From Halomonas rhizosphaerae (lineage in GTDB: Bacteria > Pseudomonadota > Gammaproteobacteria > Pseudomonadales > Halomonadaceae), in contig NZ_JASCQP010000019.1 of assembly GCF_030010555.1 (NCBI RefSeq), positions 1-55,090 of the forward strand: a DNA stretch of 55,090 nt, in the 5' to 3' direction. This document shows positions 18,302 to 26,778 of the stretch, in pieces. Position 1 is the first letter of the stretch. Each line of letters opens with the position of its first letter. Under the pieces are notes generated by a model that saw nothing but the letters and a program-made list of their open reading frames with translations, made no database searches and had not been told where the DNA came from. The translations under genes were made by a program, and so were the position numbers.

Positions 18302-19821
18302 ACCATGCCCTGATCCTGCCGATCCTGCTGCCGCTGATCACCGGCGCCGGCCAGCTGCTGTTCTACCAGGCGCCCTTCCCCCTGCAGCGCCTGCTGGGCT
18401 TCGCCAGCACCGCCTGGCTGGTGCTGCTGGGGATCTGGTGCCTGCTGGTCGCCGGCGGCGGCGAGCACCTCATCTATCATGCCGGCGACTGGCCCGCGCC
18501 CTTCGGCATCGTGCTGGTGCTCGACCGCCTCTCCGCCGTGATGCTGGCGCTGACCGCCGTGCTGGGCCTGTGCTGCCTGATCTACGCCAGCGGCGGCACG
18601 GACCAGCGCGGCGCCCACTTCCACGCCCTCTTCCAGTTCCAGCTGGCCGGCCTCAACGGCGCCTTCCTGACCGGCGACCTGTTCAACCTCTTCGTGTTCT
18701 TCGAGATCCTGCTGATCGCCTCCTACGCCCTGCTGCTGCATGGCGGCGGCCGCGCCCGCAGCCGCGCCGGGCTGCACTACGTGATCATCAACCTGGCGGG
18801 CTCGGCGCTGTTCCTGATCGCCCTGGGCACCCTCTACGGCCTCACCGGTACCCTCAACATGGCCGACCTGGCGCTGCGCGTGGCCGAGGCGCCGCCGGAG
18901 GATGCCCCGCTGCTCGCCGCCGCCAGCCTGATCCTGCTGGTGGTGTTCGGCATCAAGGCGGCAATCCTGCCGCTGCTGTTCTGGCTGCCGCGGGCCTACT
19001 CGGCCGCCAGCGCCCCGGTAGCCGCGCTCTTCGCCATCATGACCAAGGTCGGGATCTACGCCATCCTGCGGGTCTTCCTGCTGGTCTTCGCGCTGGGGGA
19101 GTCCGCCGTCGCCGCGACGGCCTGGGGCTGGCTGTGGCCGCTGGCGCTGCTGACCCTGGCGCTGGGTGGCGTCGGCGTGCTGGGCTCTGACAGCCTGCGC
19201 ACCCTGACCGCCTACCTGGTGATCCTCTCGGTGGGCACCCTGCTCGCGACCATCAGCCTCGTGACCCCGGCCGCCCTGGGCGCCGCGCTCTTCTATCTGA
19301 TCCACAGCACCGTCATGGCCGCGGTATTCTTCCTGCTCGCCGACCTGCTGGGCCAGCAGCGCGAGGAGGGCTACGACCGCTTCTCCGCGACCGGCCCCAT
19401 CGGGCATCGCTGGGAGCTGGGCACACTGTTCTTCATCGCCGGCATCGCCATGGCGGGCCTGCCCCCTTTCGGCGGCTTCGTCAGCAAGGCCTGGATCCTC
19501 CAGGCCAGTGCCGCCGACCCCCGGGGGCTGTGGCTGTGGGGCGTGCTGCTGGCCTCGGCCCTGCTGGTGATCATCGCCATCAGCCGCACCGGCAGCACCT
19601 GGTTCTGGCGCCCGGGCGAGATGGCCAGGCCCTATCCGCTGCGCCCCGGGCTGCTCACCCTGGTGGCCATCATGGTCGGCCTCAACGGCGCCCTGGCGGC
19701 GTTCGGCGAGCCGGTGATGGGCTACCTCGAACTGACCGCCGAGCAGCTGCTCGACCCGCACGCCTATATCGACGCCGTGCTGCCGGACGCCCGCGCCGCC
19801 GGCCAGGAGGTCTCGCCGTGA
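18298..19821 (+). CDS. mrpD: Mrp antiporter subunit D
   Basis: 507 aa, NuoN/NuoM-like proton-pumping module. It shows 'TGDLFNLFVFFEILLIASY', where the Glu is the conserved membrane-embedded glutamate of this family, and a lysine in 'FGIKAAILPLLFWLPRAYS' and in 'AIMTKVGIYAILR'. The C-terminal half includes 'GGFVSKAWIL'. Starts within the mrpC stop and ends overlapping the GTG start of mrpE. Confidence 0.94.
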   Translation: MNHALILPILLPLITGAGQLLFYQAPFPLQRLLGFASTAWLVLLGIWCLLVAGGGEHLIYHAGDWPAPFGIVLVLDRLSAVMLALTAVLGLCCLIYASGGTDQRGAHFHALFQFQLAGLNGAFLTGDLFNLFVFFEILLIASYALLLHGGGRARSRAGLHYVIINLAGSALFLIALGTLYGLTGTLNMADLALRVAEAPPEDAPLLAAASLILLVVFGIKAAILPLLFWLPRAYSAASAPVAALFAIMTKVGIYAILRVFLLVFALGESAVAATAWGWLWPLALLTLALGGVGVLGSDSLRTLTAYLVILSVGTLLATISLVTPAALGAALFYLIHSTVMAAVFFLLADLLGQQREEGYDRFSATGPIGHRWELGTLFFIAGIAMAGLPPFGGFVSKAWILQASAADPRGLWLWGVLLASALLVIIAISRTGSTWFWRPGEMARPYPLRPGLLTLVAIMVGLNGALAAFGEPVMGYLELTAEQLLDPHAYIDAVLPDARAAGQEVSP

Positions 19822-20324
19822 CACCCGCGTTCCGTTCCCGACAGTTCTGGCTGCCGCGACCGCTGTTCTCGCTGTTCCTGGCGCTGCTGTGGCTGCTGAT
19901 GGTCAACGAGGTCAGCGTGGCGCATGCCCTGCTGGGGCTGGCCCTGGGCGTGGGCATCCCCTTCGTGACGCACGGCTTCTGGCCCGAGGAGGCGAAGATC
20001 CGACGCCCCCTGCCGCTGCTGCGCTACCTGCTGGTGCTGCTGGTGGACATCCTGCGCTCCAACCTGGTGGTGGCCCTGCGCATCCTGCGCCCCGCCCGCC
20101 ACCTTCAGCCGGGCTTCTTCACCTATCCGCTCGTCCTGGAGGACGACTTCGCCATCACCATCCTGGCCAGCACCATCTCGCTGACGCCGGGCACCGTGTC
20201 GATCCACTACGACGCCGAGGCCAATACCCTGCTGGTGCACGCCCTGCACCTGGAGGACGAGGCCGAGGCCATCGCCGCCATTCGCGAACGCTACGAGCAG
20301 CCGCTCGAGGAGATCTTCCGATGA
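19818..20324 (+). CDS. mrpE: Mrp antiporter subunit E
   Basis: 168 aa. Two to three N-terminal hydrophobic helices are followed by a small cytoplasmic domain with the family features 'ILASTISLTPGTVSI' and 'LLVHALHLEDE'. The start is a GTG overlapping the mrpD stop (GTGA); this is the only start position that fits both coupling and the expected family length. Its stop overlaps mrpF (ATGA). Confidence 0.92.
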   Translation: MTPAFRSRQFWLPRPLFSLFLALLWLLMVNEVSVAHALLGLALGVGIPFVTHGFWPEEAKIRRPLPLLRYLLVLLVDILRSNLVVALRILRPARHLQPGFFTYPLVLEDDFAITILASTISLTPGTVSIHYDAEANTLLVHALHLEDEAEAIAAIRERYEQPLEEIFR

Positions 20325-20590
20325 TCGCTTTCGTGATACCGGTCGCCATGACGCTCTTCGCCATCGCCGCCCTGCTCAACCTCTACCGGCTGGCCGTGGG
20401 CCCCGATATCGTCGACCGCATCCTCGCGCTGGACACCCTGATGATCAACAGCATCGCACTGATCGTGCTGGCCGACATGCGGATGGGGCTCGGCGTGCTG
20501 TTCGAGCTGGCCCTGCTGATCGCCCTGATGGGCTTTGTCGGCACCGTGGCCATGAGCAAGTACCTGCTTCGGGGGGACGTCATCGAATGA
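20321..20590 (+). CDS. mrpF: Mrp antiporter subunit F
   Basis: 89 aa with three membrane helices. The family motif is 'LYRLAVGPDIVDRILALDTL', whose conserved Asp and Arg residues are functionally important in MrpF homologues. Coupled at both ends: it starts in the mrpE stop (ATGA) and its stop overlaps mrpG. Confidence 0.93.
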   Translation: MIAFVIPVAMTLFAIAALLNLYRLAVGPDIVDRILALDTLMINSIALIVLADMRMGLGVLFELALLIALMGFVGTVAMSKYLLRGDVIE

Positions 20591-20931
20591 CCAGCATCGA
20601 CATGCCGTGGACCCTGCAGCTCGTCGTCGCCACCTTCCTGCTGTTCGGCGCCCTGGTGGCGCTGATCGGCTCCTGGGGGCTGGCCAAGCTGCCCGACTTC
20701 TACACGCGCCTGCATGGCCCCACCAAGGCCAGCACCCTGGGCGTCGGCTGCACGCTGATCGGCTCGCTGCTCTACTTCAGCCACCAGCAGGACGGCGTCT
20801 CGGTGCAGGAGGCGCTGGTGACGATCTTCCTGTTCGCCACCGCCCCGGTCAGCGCCCACATGATGGGCAAGGCCGCCCTGCGCCGGCGCCTGCCGGGCGT
20901 GCCGGGCACCCGCAACCTGCCCGACCGCTAG
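20587..20931 (+). CDS. mrpG: Mrp antiporter subunit G
   Basis: 114 aa, three membrane helices, last gene of the operon. Diagnostic are 'GSWGLAKLPDFYTRLHGPTKASTLG' in outline, with the conserved 'YTRLH', and 'FLFATAPVSAHMMGKAAL'. Order A(B)CDEFG and universal translational overlap fit the known operon. Confidence 0.94.
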   Translation: MTSIDMPWTLQLVVATFLLFGALVALIGSWGLAKLPDFYTRLHGPTKASTLGVGCTLIGSLLYFSHQQDGVSVQEALVTIFLFATAPVSAHMMGKAALRRRLPGVPGTRNLPDR

Positions 20932-20944
20932 CGGTGGCCCGCTA
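20929..20944. terminator. small convergent hairpin containing both stop codons
   Basis: TAGCGG-TGGC-CCGCTA. The left arm starts with the mrpG TAG and the right arm holds the complementary TAG of the AhpD-like gene, so a six-bp stem could serve both convergent transcripts. It is short and lacks T-runs. Confidence 0.35.
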
Positions 20945-21556
20945 CGCCTCGGCCGAGGGCATCTCCCGCCGCTCGTCCCCGGCGGCGATGGGGCGTCCCA
21001 CGGTGAGCGCCTCGCGCAGCTCGGGCGCCATCTCCCGGTAGGCGACATCGGCCTGGGCACCGAGGCCGTCCAGCACCTTGGTGAAGAAGGCCCGCGCGGC
21101 GGCCACGGCCACGATGTCGAAGATCTCGTCATCGGCGAGCCCGTGTGCCCGAAGGCGGTCGATGTCGGCCTGGGTCACCCCGGCAGCGTCATCGGCCACC
21201 TTCGTGGCCAGGGCCATCATCTCCCGCTCCGCCGCGTCGAGCGTGTCCCGGCCCTCGAGGATCGCCTGCAGCTGCGGCGTGCCCACCAGCCCCGCCAGCG
21301 CCTGGCCGTGGGCCAGGGCGCAGTAGGAGTTGCCCAGCGCCCGCGCCGCGGCCAGGGTCACGAGCTCGAAGCGCCGCGGGTCGACGTGACGCCGGATGGT
21401 GCCCAGCAGGGCCGCCCAGCTCGCCATCACCTCGGGACGATGGCAGAACACCCGGGCATAGTTGGGCAGGTAGCCGAAGTGGGCCTGCTGTCGCCGGTAC
21501 ATGGCCTGCACCTCGCCTGAGGCCTGCTCGGGCGCCATCGTGTCGATGAAGCTCAT
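20942..21556 (-). CDS. AhpD-like carboxymuconolactone decarboxylase family protein
   Basis: 204 aa, all-helical CMD/AhpD-like fold of the 'peroxidase-related' type. The active-site-like segment is 'ALGNSYCALAHGQAL', with the CxxxH arrangement; AhpD proper has CxxC. The ATG at 21556 (MSFIDTM) is preferred over one at 21604 because GGGAGG lies nine bases upstream and the longer start would overlap the upstream gene. It begins 17 bp after the cysteine synthase-glutaredoxin fusion on the same strand, which suggests a two-gene operon. It probably acts as a thiol-dependent (per)oxidoreductase; substrate unknown. Confidence 0.85.
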   Translation of the reverse strand: MSFIDTMAPEQASGEVQAMYRRQQAHFGYLPNYARVFCHRPEVMASWAALLGTIRRHVDPRRFELVTLAAARALGNSYCALAHGQALAGLVGTPQLQAILEGRDTLDAAEREMMALATKVADDAAGVTQADIDRLRAHGLADDEIFDIVAVAAARAFFTKVLDGLGAQADVAYREMAPELREALTVGRPIAAGDERREMPSAEA

Positions 21557-21573
21557 CTCGTCGTGCCTCCCGC

Positions 21574-23073
21574 TCACGCCGCGCTGGTGCGCGGATGCAG
21601 CCACCCCGGCAGCAGGTCATAGGGGTCGACCTCCACATCGCGGCGATAGGCGATGCCGCGGGCCTCCAGACGCCGGCGCAACGAGCCATCCCGCCAGGCA
21701 TCGAAGAGCTCGGTGCAGCCCCCGATCGACTCGCCGCCGACGAAGATCCGCGGGATGGTGGTGGCCCCGGTGCGCGCGGCCAGTACCGCGCGGATCCTGC
21801 CGCCCAGGTCGCCCTCCTGGTAGGCCACCGCGTCGAGGTCGACGCTGCGGTAGTCGATCCCCAGGCGCGCGAAGAGCTTGCGCACCGACCAGCAGAACTC
21901 GCACCACTCCAGGGCGAACATCACCACCGGCTCTCCCGCCACGGTCACGTCGACGAAGCGTTCGGCCTCGGGATCCAGCGCCACCGGCGCCGCCGGGGTC
22001 GCCTCCGCGGAGCGGGGTGGCGCCGCAGGGGCATCGAAGCGGTAGCCCGGCGTGGAGCGCGACAGGGCAAGCTCCTCGTCGTTCATCGCCTCGCCGATGC
22101 CATCGAACAGCGGCGTGGAGAGGTAGCGCTCGCCGGTGTCCGGCAGCATGCAGACGATGTTGCTGCCGGGCGGTGAACGGCGCGCCACGTCCAGCGCGGC
22201 GGCCAGGGTAGCCCCGCTGGAGATGCCGACGAAGATGCCCTCGCGACGGGCCAGCTCGCGGGACAGCCGCAGCGCCTCGTCGCCCGCCACCGGCACCACC
22301 TCGTCGACATGCTGCGCCGCCAGGGCGTCCTGGGTGAGCCGCGAGATGAAGTCCGGGCTCCAGCCCTGCATCAGGTGGGGGCGGAAGCGCGGATGGCTGG
22401 CCGTGGGGGCGCCGCGGGCATCCCGCGGCTGCGCGATGCCGCTGCCCAGCAGGGCGGCGTTGTCGGGCTCGGCGACGATCACGCGAGTCGTCGGGTCCGC
22501 CTGCTTCAGCACCCTGGCCACCCCCTTGAGGGTGCCGCCCGTGCCGAAGCCGGTGACCCAGGCGTGCAGGGCGTCCCCGCGGAAATCGTCGAGGATCTCC
22601 CGCGCCGTGGTCCGCGAGTGCACCTCGGCGTTGGCCTCGTTCTCGAACTGCCGGCAGAGGAAGTAGCCGTGGCGTTGGGCCAGCTCCACCGCCTTGGCGA
22701 GCATGCCGGTGCCCTTCTCGGCCGCGGGGGTCAGCACCACCCTGGCCCCCAGGAAGCGCAGCAGCTTGCGCCGCTCCACGCTGAAGCTCTCCGCCATGGT
22801 CACCACCAGCGGATAGCCCTTGCGCGCGCAGACCATGGCGAGTCCGATGCCGGTATTGCCGCTGGTCGCCTCGATCACCGTCTGGCCGGGGCGCAGTGCG
22901 CCGTCGCGTTCCGCCTGCTCGATGACCGCCAGGGCCATGCGGTCCTTGACCGAGCCCATGGGATTGAAGGCCTCGAGCTTCACGTAGAGGTCCACCCCGG
23001 GGGGGGCGAGCCGGTCGAGCCGCACCAGCGGCGTGCGGCCGATGGTGTCCAGGATACTGTCGTAGCGTGCCAT
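21574..23073 (-). CDS. cysteine synthase-glutaredoxin fusion protein
   Basis: 499 aa, two domains. Residues 1-335 are a fold-type II PLP enzyme of the CysK/CysM/CBS group: lysine K43 in 'NPMGSVKDR', substrate loop 'TSGNTG' (70-75), phosphate-binding 'GTGGT' (177-181), and 'GISSGA' (284-289). A Pro/Ala-rich linker (345-370) leads to a glutaredoxin domain: active-site 'CEFC' (391-394), cis-proline 'TIP' (439-441), and 'GGESIGG' with an extra Cys at 453. Family members make cysteine from O-acetylserine or a related thiol or thioether. The attached dithiol glutaredoxin suggests reduction of the product or delivery of a sulfur donor, which is inference. It is divergent from a BTAD regulator and followed by an AhpD-like gene. 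Confidence 0.9.
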   Translation of the reverse strand: MARYDSILDTIGRTPLVRLDRLAPPGVDLYVKLEAFNPMGSVKDRMALAVIEQAERDGALRPGQTVIEATSGNTGIGLAMVCARKGYPLVVTMAESFSVERRKLLRFLGARVVLTPAAEKGTGMLAKAVELAQRHGYFLCRQFENEANAEVHSRTTAREILDDFRGDALHAWVTGFGTGGTLKGVARVLKQADPTTRVIVAEPDNAALLGSGIAQPRDARGAPTASHPRFRPHLMQGWSPDFISRLTQDALAAQHVDEVVPVAGDEALRLSRELARREGIFVGISSGATLAAALDVARRSPPGSNIVCMLPDTGERYLSTPLFDGIGEAMNDEELALSRSTPGYRFDAPAAPPRSAEATPAAPVALDPEAERFVDVTVAGEPVVMFALEWCEFCWSVRKLFARLGIDYRSVDLDAVAYQEGDLGGRIRAVLAARTGATTIPRIFVGGESIGGCTELFDAWRDGSLRRRLEARGIAYRRDVEVDPYDLLPGWLHPRTSAA

Positions 23074-23201
23074 GTCGCTGCTCCTCGGTAGCGGGATCGG
23101 TGCCTTGCAGGGTCAGCCTGCGCCGGCGCCGAGGGAGCGGGCGTGGTAGCCAGCGTGGTATTTTTCCGATCTCGCCCCGCGGGCGCGGGTACCAGGCGCG
23201 C

Positions 23202-23207
23202 TATACT
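23202..23207 (+). promoter_or_regulatory. possible -10 element of BTAD regulator gene
   Basis: TATACT, 35 bp before the start codon, in an otherwise GC-rich intergenic region. No good -35 box is visible at 16-18 bp, so the promoter may need an activator. Confidence 0.3.
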
Positions 23208-23241
23208 CAAGAGTGGTCTCTCTCCTGGGAGGGAGCAGGCG

Positions 23242-25557
23242 ATGAACGCACTGACCCTCAACGTGCTCGGCGATCTCGAGGTGGTTCGGGATGGCCGGGT
23301 GCTGACCCTCCCGCCGTCGAAGAAGACCCGCGCCCTGCTGGCCTACCTGGCGGTGAACGGCCGCCCCCTCTGTCGCGAGCACCTCTGCGACCTGCTGTGG
23401 GAGATTCCCGACGACCCTCGCGGTTCGCTGCGCTGGAGCCTGTCGAAACTGCGCCGGCTGGTGGATGAGCCGGGCAGGCCGCGCATCATCGCCGACCGCC
23501 TCGGCGCGTCGCTCGATACCGACGACCTGGATGTCGACCTCCTGGCCCTGCACGGCGTCCAGGGGGAGGGACTCGAACAGGACGACATCGCGCGGCTGGA
23601 GCGCATCGCCGCCCGCTATCGCGGCCCCTTCCTGCAAGGGCTCGAGCTGCCGAACTTCCACGACTTCCACAGCTGGTGCCTGGCCGAGCGGGAGCGGGCC
23701 CTGCGTGCCCAGATCGCGCTGCTCTCGACGCTGGTCAGTCGCCTGGCCGAGGCCCCCGAGCGGGCCCTGATCCATGCCCATGCGCTGGTCCGGCTGGCGC
23801 CCTTCGACGAGGACGCCCGCGCCCGGCTGATCCGGCTGCTGATGAGCCTCAATCGCCCCCGGGAAGCGGAGCAGCACTACCGGCTGGGCCTGCGCCTGCT
23901 CGGCGAGGCCGGCCTCCCCTCGAGCGGCGCCCTGCTGCGCGCCCGGCGGGCGCCGGCCGTCCACCCCGCGACCGGCCCCCCGCTGCCTCGCCAGGCCAAC
24001 GAGGCGCTGCCGCAGGCGGCGGCCCCCTCGCCGGCAACGCCCCCGGACGCCGCGCCGCCCGTCTCCCTCGAGGCAGCGCCTCTCGAGGGCGAGCCCCTGG
24101 AAGTCCTGCGCTGGGCCGCGCTGCTGGGCGCCTGCCCGAATGTCACCGTATTGGCCCGGCTGAGCGGGCGCGAGGCCCAGCGCATCGGCGCGGCCCTCGA
24201 GGTCGCCGAGCGACGCGGCCTGCTGCAGGCCACCGAACACGGGCTGTGCTTCGCGGACGGCGACCTGCCGCGCCGCCTCTATGAGGCGATCTCTCCGGCG
24301 CGGCGCCAGCTGATGCACCGCCATGTCGCCGAACAGCGGCTCGGCGATGCCCACCTTGACCTGGACAGTGCCGCCGAGCTGGCGCACCACGCCCGACGGG
24401 GGGGTGACCCGGAACTGGCCGCCGAGGCCCTGGTCGCGGCCGGACGGGTCTGCCTGCGCTTCTTCGCCAACGACGAGGCCCTGCGCCTCGCCCGCCAGGG
24501 CGTCGAGATGGCCGAGCGACTCACCGGCGCTCGCCGGGTCTGCCTGCTGCTCGAGCTGCGCGACGTGATGCTTCATGCCGCCCCCCTGGTGGACTGGCAG
24601 GACACGGCCAGGGAACTGGTGACCCTGGCCGAACAGGCCCTGGAGCATGGTGCCCTCGCCCATGCGCGGCTCGGCTACCAGCTCGCCAGCCAGGTTCGCT
24701 GGTCGCATGGCCAGTGGCGGGATGCCCACGAGGAGGCCCTGCAGGCCGAGCGGGTCACTCACAGCGCCGACGACCGGGACCAGATCATCGCCATGGCAGA
24801 GACGGCGAAGTGCCTGGCGATGCTGGAGCGCGACCTCGACCGCGCCGCCAGGATGCTCGACGACGCCCGCGCGCTGGCCGACCGGCAGCGGCTGAGTCAC
24901 CCCGCCATCCCCATGGCCCTTGCGCTGATGCGCTTTCACGACAACCGGCTGGACGAGGCGGAGGGACACTTCAAGGAGGCGCGGACCCTGTGCAAGGCCA
25001 GCGGGGATCGGCTCGGCGAGTTCCAGGCCAACGAGGGCCTGCTGATGCTGGAGCTGGAGCGGGGCCGCTTCCCAGAGGCCCTGAAGCGCGGCATCACCCT
25101 CGCGGAGATCGGCGAGAAACTGCGCGAGGGCAGCGAGGCACCCTTCGCCTGCGCCGCCCTCGCGCTCTGCCGCTATGCCCTGGAGGACCAGGCCCTGGAG
25201 GACCAGGCGTCCCCCCTGGAGACCGCCCTGGCAACGCTGCGTGACGCCGACGCCAAGCACCGGCTCTGCTGCCTGCTGATCCACGCGGCCCAGCTCGACC
25301 TCAAGCGGGGGCGAGCGCTCGACGCCATCGCGCGGGCCGGGGAGGCCCTGACGCACGCCCGGCTCCTGGAACGTGCCACCGAGCAGCTGCTCGCCCACGG
25401 CGTGCTGGCCGAGGCCCATCGGGCGACCGGCGACATCGACGCGCAACGCGACCATGCCCAGGCGGCGGCCGAGATCGCCCGGCGGCCGGTCGCCCGCTGG
25501 GCTCGCCTCCGGGTGGCCTACCGCCTGGCCGACAGCAAGCCGGAGGGCGCCGCATGA
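23242..25557 (+). CDS. BTAD-domain transcriptional regulator lacking its NTPase domain
   Basis: 771 aa. Residues 1-90 are an OmpR/SARP-type winged helix ('LNVLGDLEVVRDGRVLTLPP', 'LLAYLAVNGRPLCREHLCDLLW'). About 95-235 is the bacterial transcriptional activator domain ('LERIAARYRGPFLQGLELP', 'LVRLAPFDEDARARLIRLLM'). After a Pro/Ala linker (235-285), residues 290-375 look like the winged-helix that normally follows a STAND ATPase module ('LRWAALLGACPNVTVLARLSG'), and the rest is helical TPR-like repeats. No Walker A/B motif is visible. The ATG at 23242 follows GGGAG. A 15-bp tandem duplication (25177-25206) repeats ALEDQ. It is divergent from the cysteine synthase fusion and coupled to the DUF4242 gene. 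Confidence 0.82.
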   Translation: MNALTLNVLGDLEVVRDGRVLTLPPSKKTRALLAYLAVNGRPLCREHLCDLLWEIPDDPRGSLRWSLSKLRRLVDEPGRPRIIADRLGASLDTDDLDVDLLALHGVQGEGLEQDDIARLERIAARYRGPFLQGLELPNFHDFHSWCLAERERALRAQIALLSTLVSRLAEAPERALIHAHALVRLAPFDEDARARLIRLLMSLNRPREAEQHYRLGLRLLGEAGLPSSGALLRARRAPAVHPATGPPLPRQANEALPQAAAPSPATPPDAAPPVSLEAAPLEGEPLEVLRWAALLGACPNVTVLARLSGREAQRIGAALEVAERRGLLQATEHGLCFADGDLPRRLYEAISPARRQLMHRHVAEQRLGDAHLDLDSAAELAHHARRGGDPELAAEALVAAGRVCLRFFANDEALRLARQGVEMAERLTGARRVCLLLELRDVMLHAAPLVDWQDTARELVTLAEQALEHGALAHARLGYQLASQVRWSHGQWRDAHEEALQAERVTHSADDRDQIIAMAETAKCLAMLERDLDRAARMLDDARALADRQRLSHPAIPMALALMRFHDNRLDEAEGHFKEARTLCKASGDRLGEFQANEGLLMLELERGRFPEALKRGITLAEIGEKLREGSEAPFACAALALCRYALEDQALEDQASPLETALATLRDADAKHRLCCLLIHAAQLDLKRGRALDAIARAGEALTHARLLERATEQLLAHGVLAEAHRATGDIDAQRDHAQAAAEIARRPVARWARLRVAYRLADSKPEGAA

Positions 25558-26111
25558 TGGATATCGTCCTGGAACGCTGCTTCTCGAGGCCACTCACGGC
25601 GGAATTCGTGCGCTCGGTGTCGCTGGAAGCGGAAGGCTGCCTGGCCCTGCATCGCGTTGCCTGGCAAGGCAGCCTGCTCTCGCGGGACGGCCGACGCATG
25701 GTCTGCCGCTTCCGGGCGCCGGATGTCGAGTCCGCGCGCAACGCCCTGCGCCAGGCAGGCGCCGAGGTCACCACCCTCTGGCCCGGCACGCTGCACGACG
25801 CACCGGGACTCGACGCCGGGGCGCTCGCCGAGGCCAACGTGCTGGTGGAGCGCGCCTTCGCCTCGCCGGTCAGCCTCGCGGCGATCCAGGCCCGCGAGGA
25901 GGCCGGCGCGGCCTGCCTGCAGAACCACCGGGTGCGCTTCGTGCGCACCTTCCTCTCGCAGGACGCCCGACGCATGCTCTGCCTCTACCGGGCCCCCGAT
26001 GCCGAGTCGGTGCGTCTCGCCCAGCACCAGGCCGGCATGCCGCTGGCGCGTGTCTGGGCCTTCCGCGCGATCCTCCCCGGCCTCCCGGTCGATACCACGC
26101 ACGACGCCTGA
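25554..26111 (+). CDS. tandem DUF4242-domain protein
   Basis: 185 aa made of two similar halves. Each half has '(V)LERCFSRPLT / VERAFASPVS', then a conserved Cys ('GCLALHRVAW / ACLQNHRVRF'), then 'SRDGRRMVCRFRAPD / SQDARRMLCLYRAPD'. This is the DUF4242 pattern, whose characterised relatives bind nickel as small ferredoxin-like-fold proteins. Here two copies are joined, so one chain could form the usual dimer. The start overlaps the BTAD regulator stop (ATGATG), so the two are co-expressed. Metal binding is inferred from family and not visible directly. Confidence 0.72.
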   Translation: MMDIVLERCFSRPLTAEFVRSVSLEAEGCLALHRVAWQGSLLSRDGRRMVCRFRAPDVESARNALRQAGAEVTTLWPGTLHDAPGLDAGALAEANVLVERAFASPVSLAAIQAREEAGAACLQNHRVRFVRTFLSQDARRMLCLYRAPDAESVRLAQHQAGMPLARVWAFRAILPGLPVDTTHDA

Positions 26112-26217
26112 AAAACCACGTGCTCTCCCACGCTGGGTCCCACGTGACGGCCCCAGAGTCGTACCTGACGGGTGAGCCCACCCGCCATACCACGACAATC
26201 CCCGAGGAGAGATCACC

Positions 26218-26778
26218 ATGCAGACCGCCATCCGCGAGATCGACAACGGCGTCAACGTCACCGCCCTGCTGGGCGCCCGCGAGGCCCTGTCCCAGGCCCC
26301 CGAGGCCGCACGCTTCACCTGGCGCACCAGCTGCGACTGGGTGATGGGCACCCATAGCCGCGCCACCGTCGAGGGCTTCCACGGCCTCGGCGAGGAGCAG
26401 CGCCACAAGACCCGCTTCGCCTTCGATACCGACCACCCCGAGGTCTTCGCCTCCGAGGACCATGGCCCGACCCCCGTGGAGTACGTGCTCGTGGGCCTCG
26501 CCGGCTGCCTGACCGCCGGCATCGCCGCCGTCGCCCAGCACCGTGGCATCCAGCTCAATTCGGTGCGGGCCCGCCTGGAGGGCGACATGGACATCCAGGG
26601 CATCCTCGGCATGGACCGCGACGTGCGCAACGGCTTCGATGACGTCCGCGTCACCTTCGAGATCGATGCCGACGCCACCCGCGAGGAGATCGAGGCCCTG
26701 GTCGCCCAGTCGCAGAAGCGCTCGGCCGTCTTCGACATCCTCACCAACCCCACCCACGTCTCGGTGCAGGTGAAATGA
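26218..26778 (+). CDS. OsmC-family protein
   Basis: 186 aa. OsmC/Ohr-like fold with the family segment 'GPTPVEYVLVGLAGCLTAG', whose cysteine corresponds to the second (resolving/peroxidatic pair) Cys of OsmC. Another Cys lies in 'RTSCDW' near residue 40. Members reduce organic hydroperoxides or polysulfide-type substrates with thiols. GGAGAG precedes the ATG. Its stop overlaps the monooxygenase start (ATGA). The context with a glutaredoxin fusion and AhpD-like protein points to thiol redox chemistry. Confidence 0.85.
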   Translation: MQTAIREIDNGVNVTALLGAREALSQAPEAARFTWRTSCDWVMGTHSRATVEGFHGLGEEQRHKTRFAFDTDHPEVFASEDHGPTPVEYVLVGLAGCLTAGIAAVAQHRGIQLNSVRARLEGDMDIQGILGMDRDVRNGFDDVRVTFEIDADATREEIEALVAQSQKRSAVFDILTNPTHVSVQVK

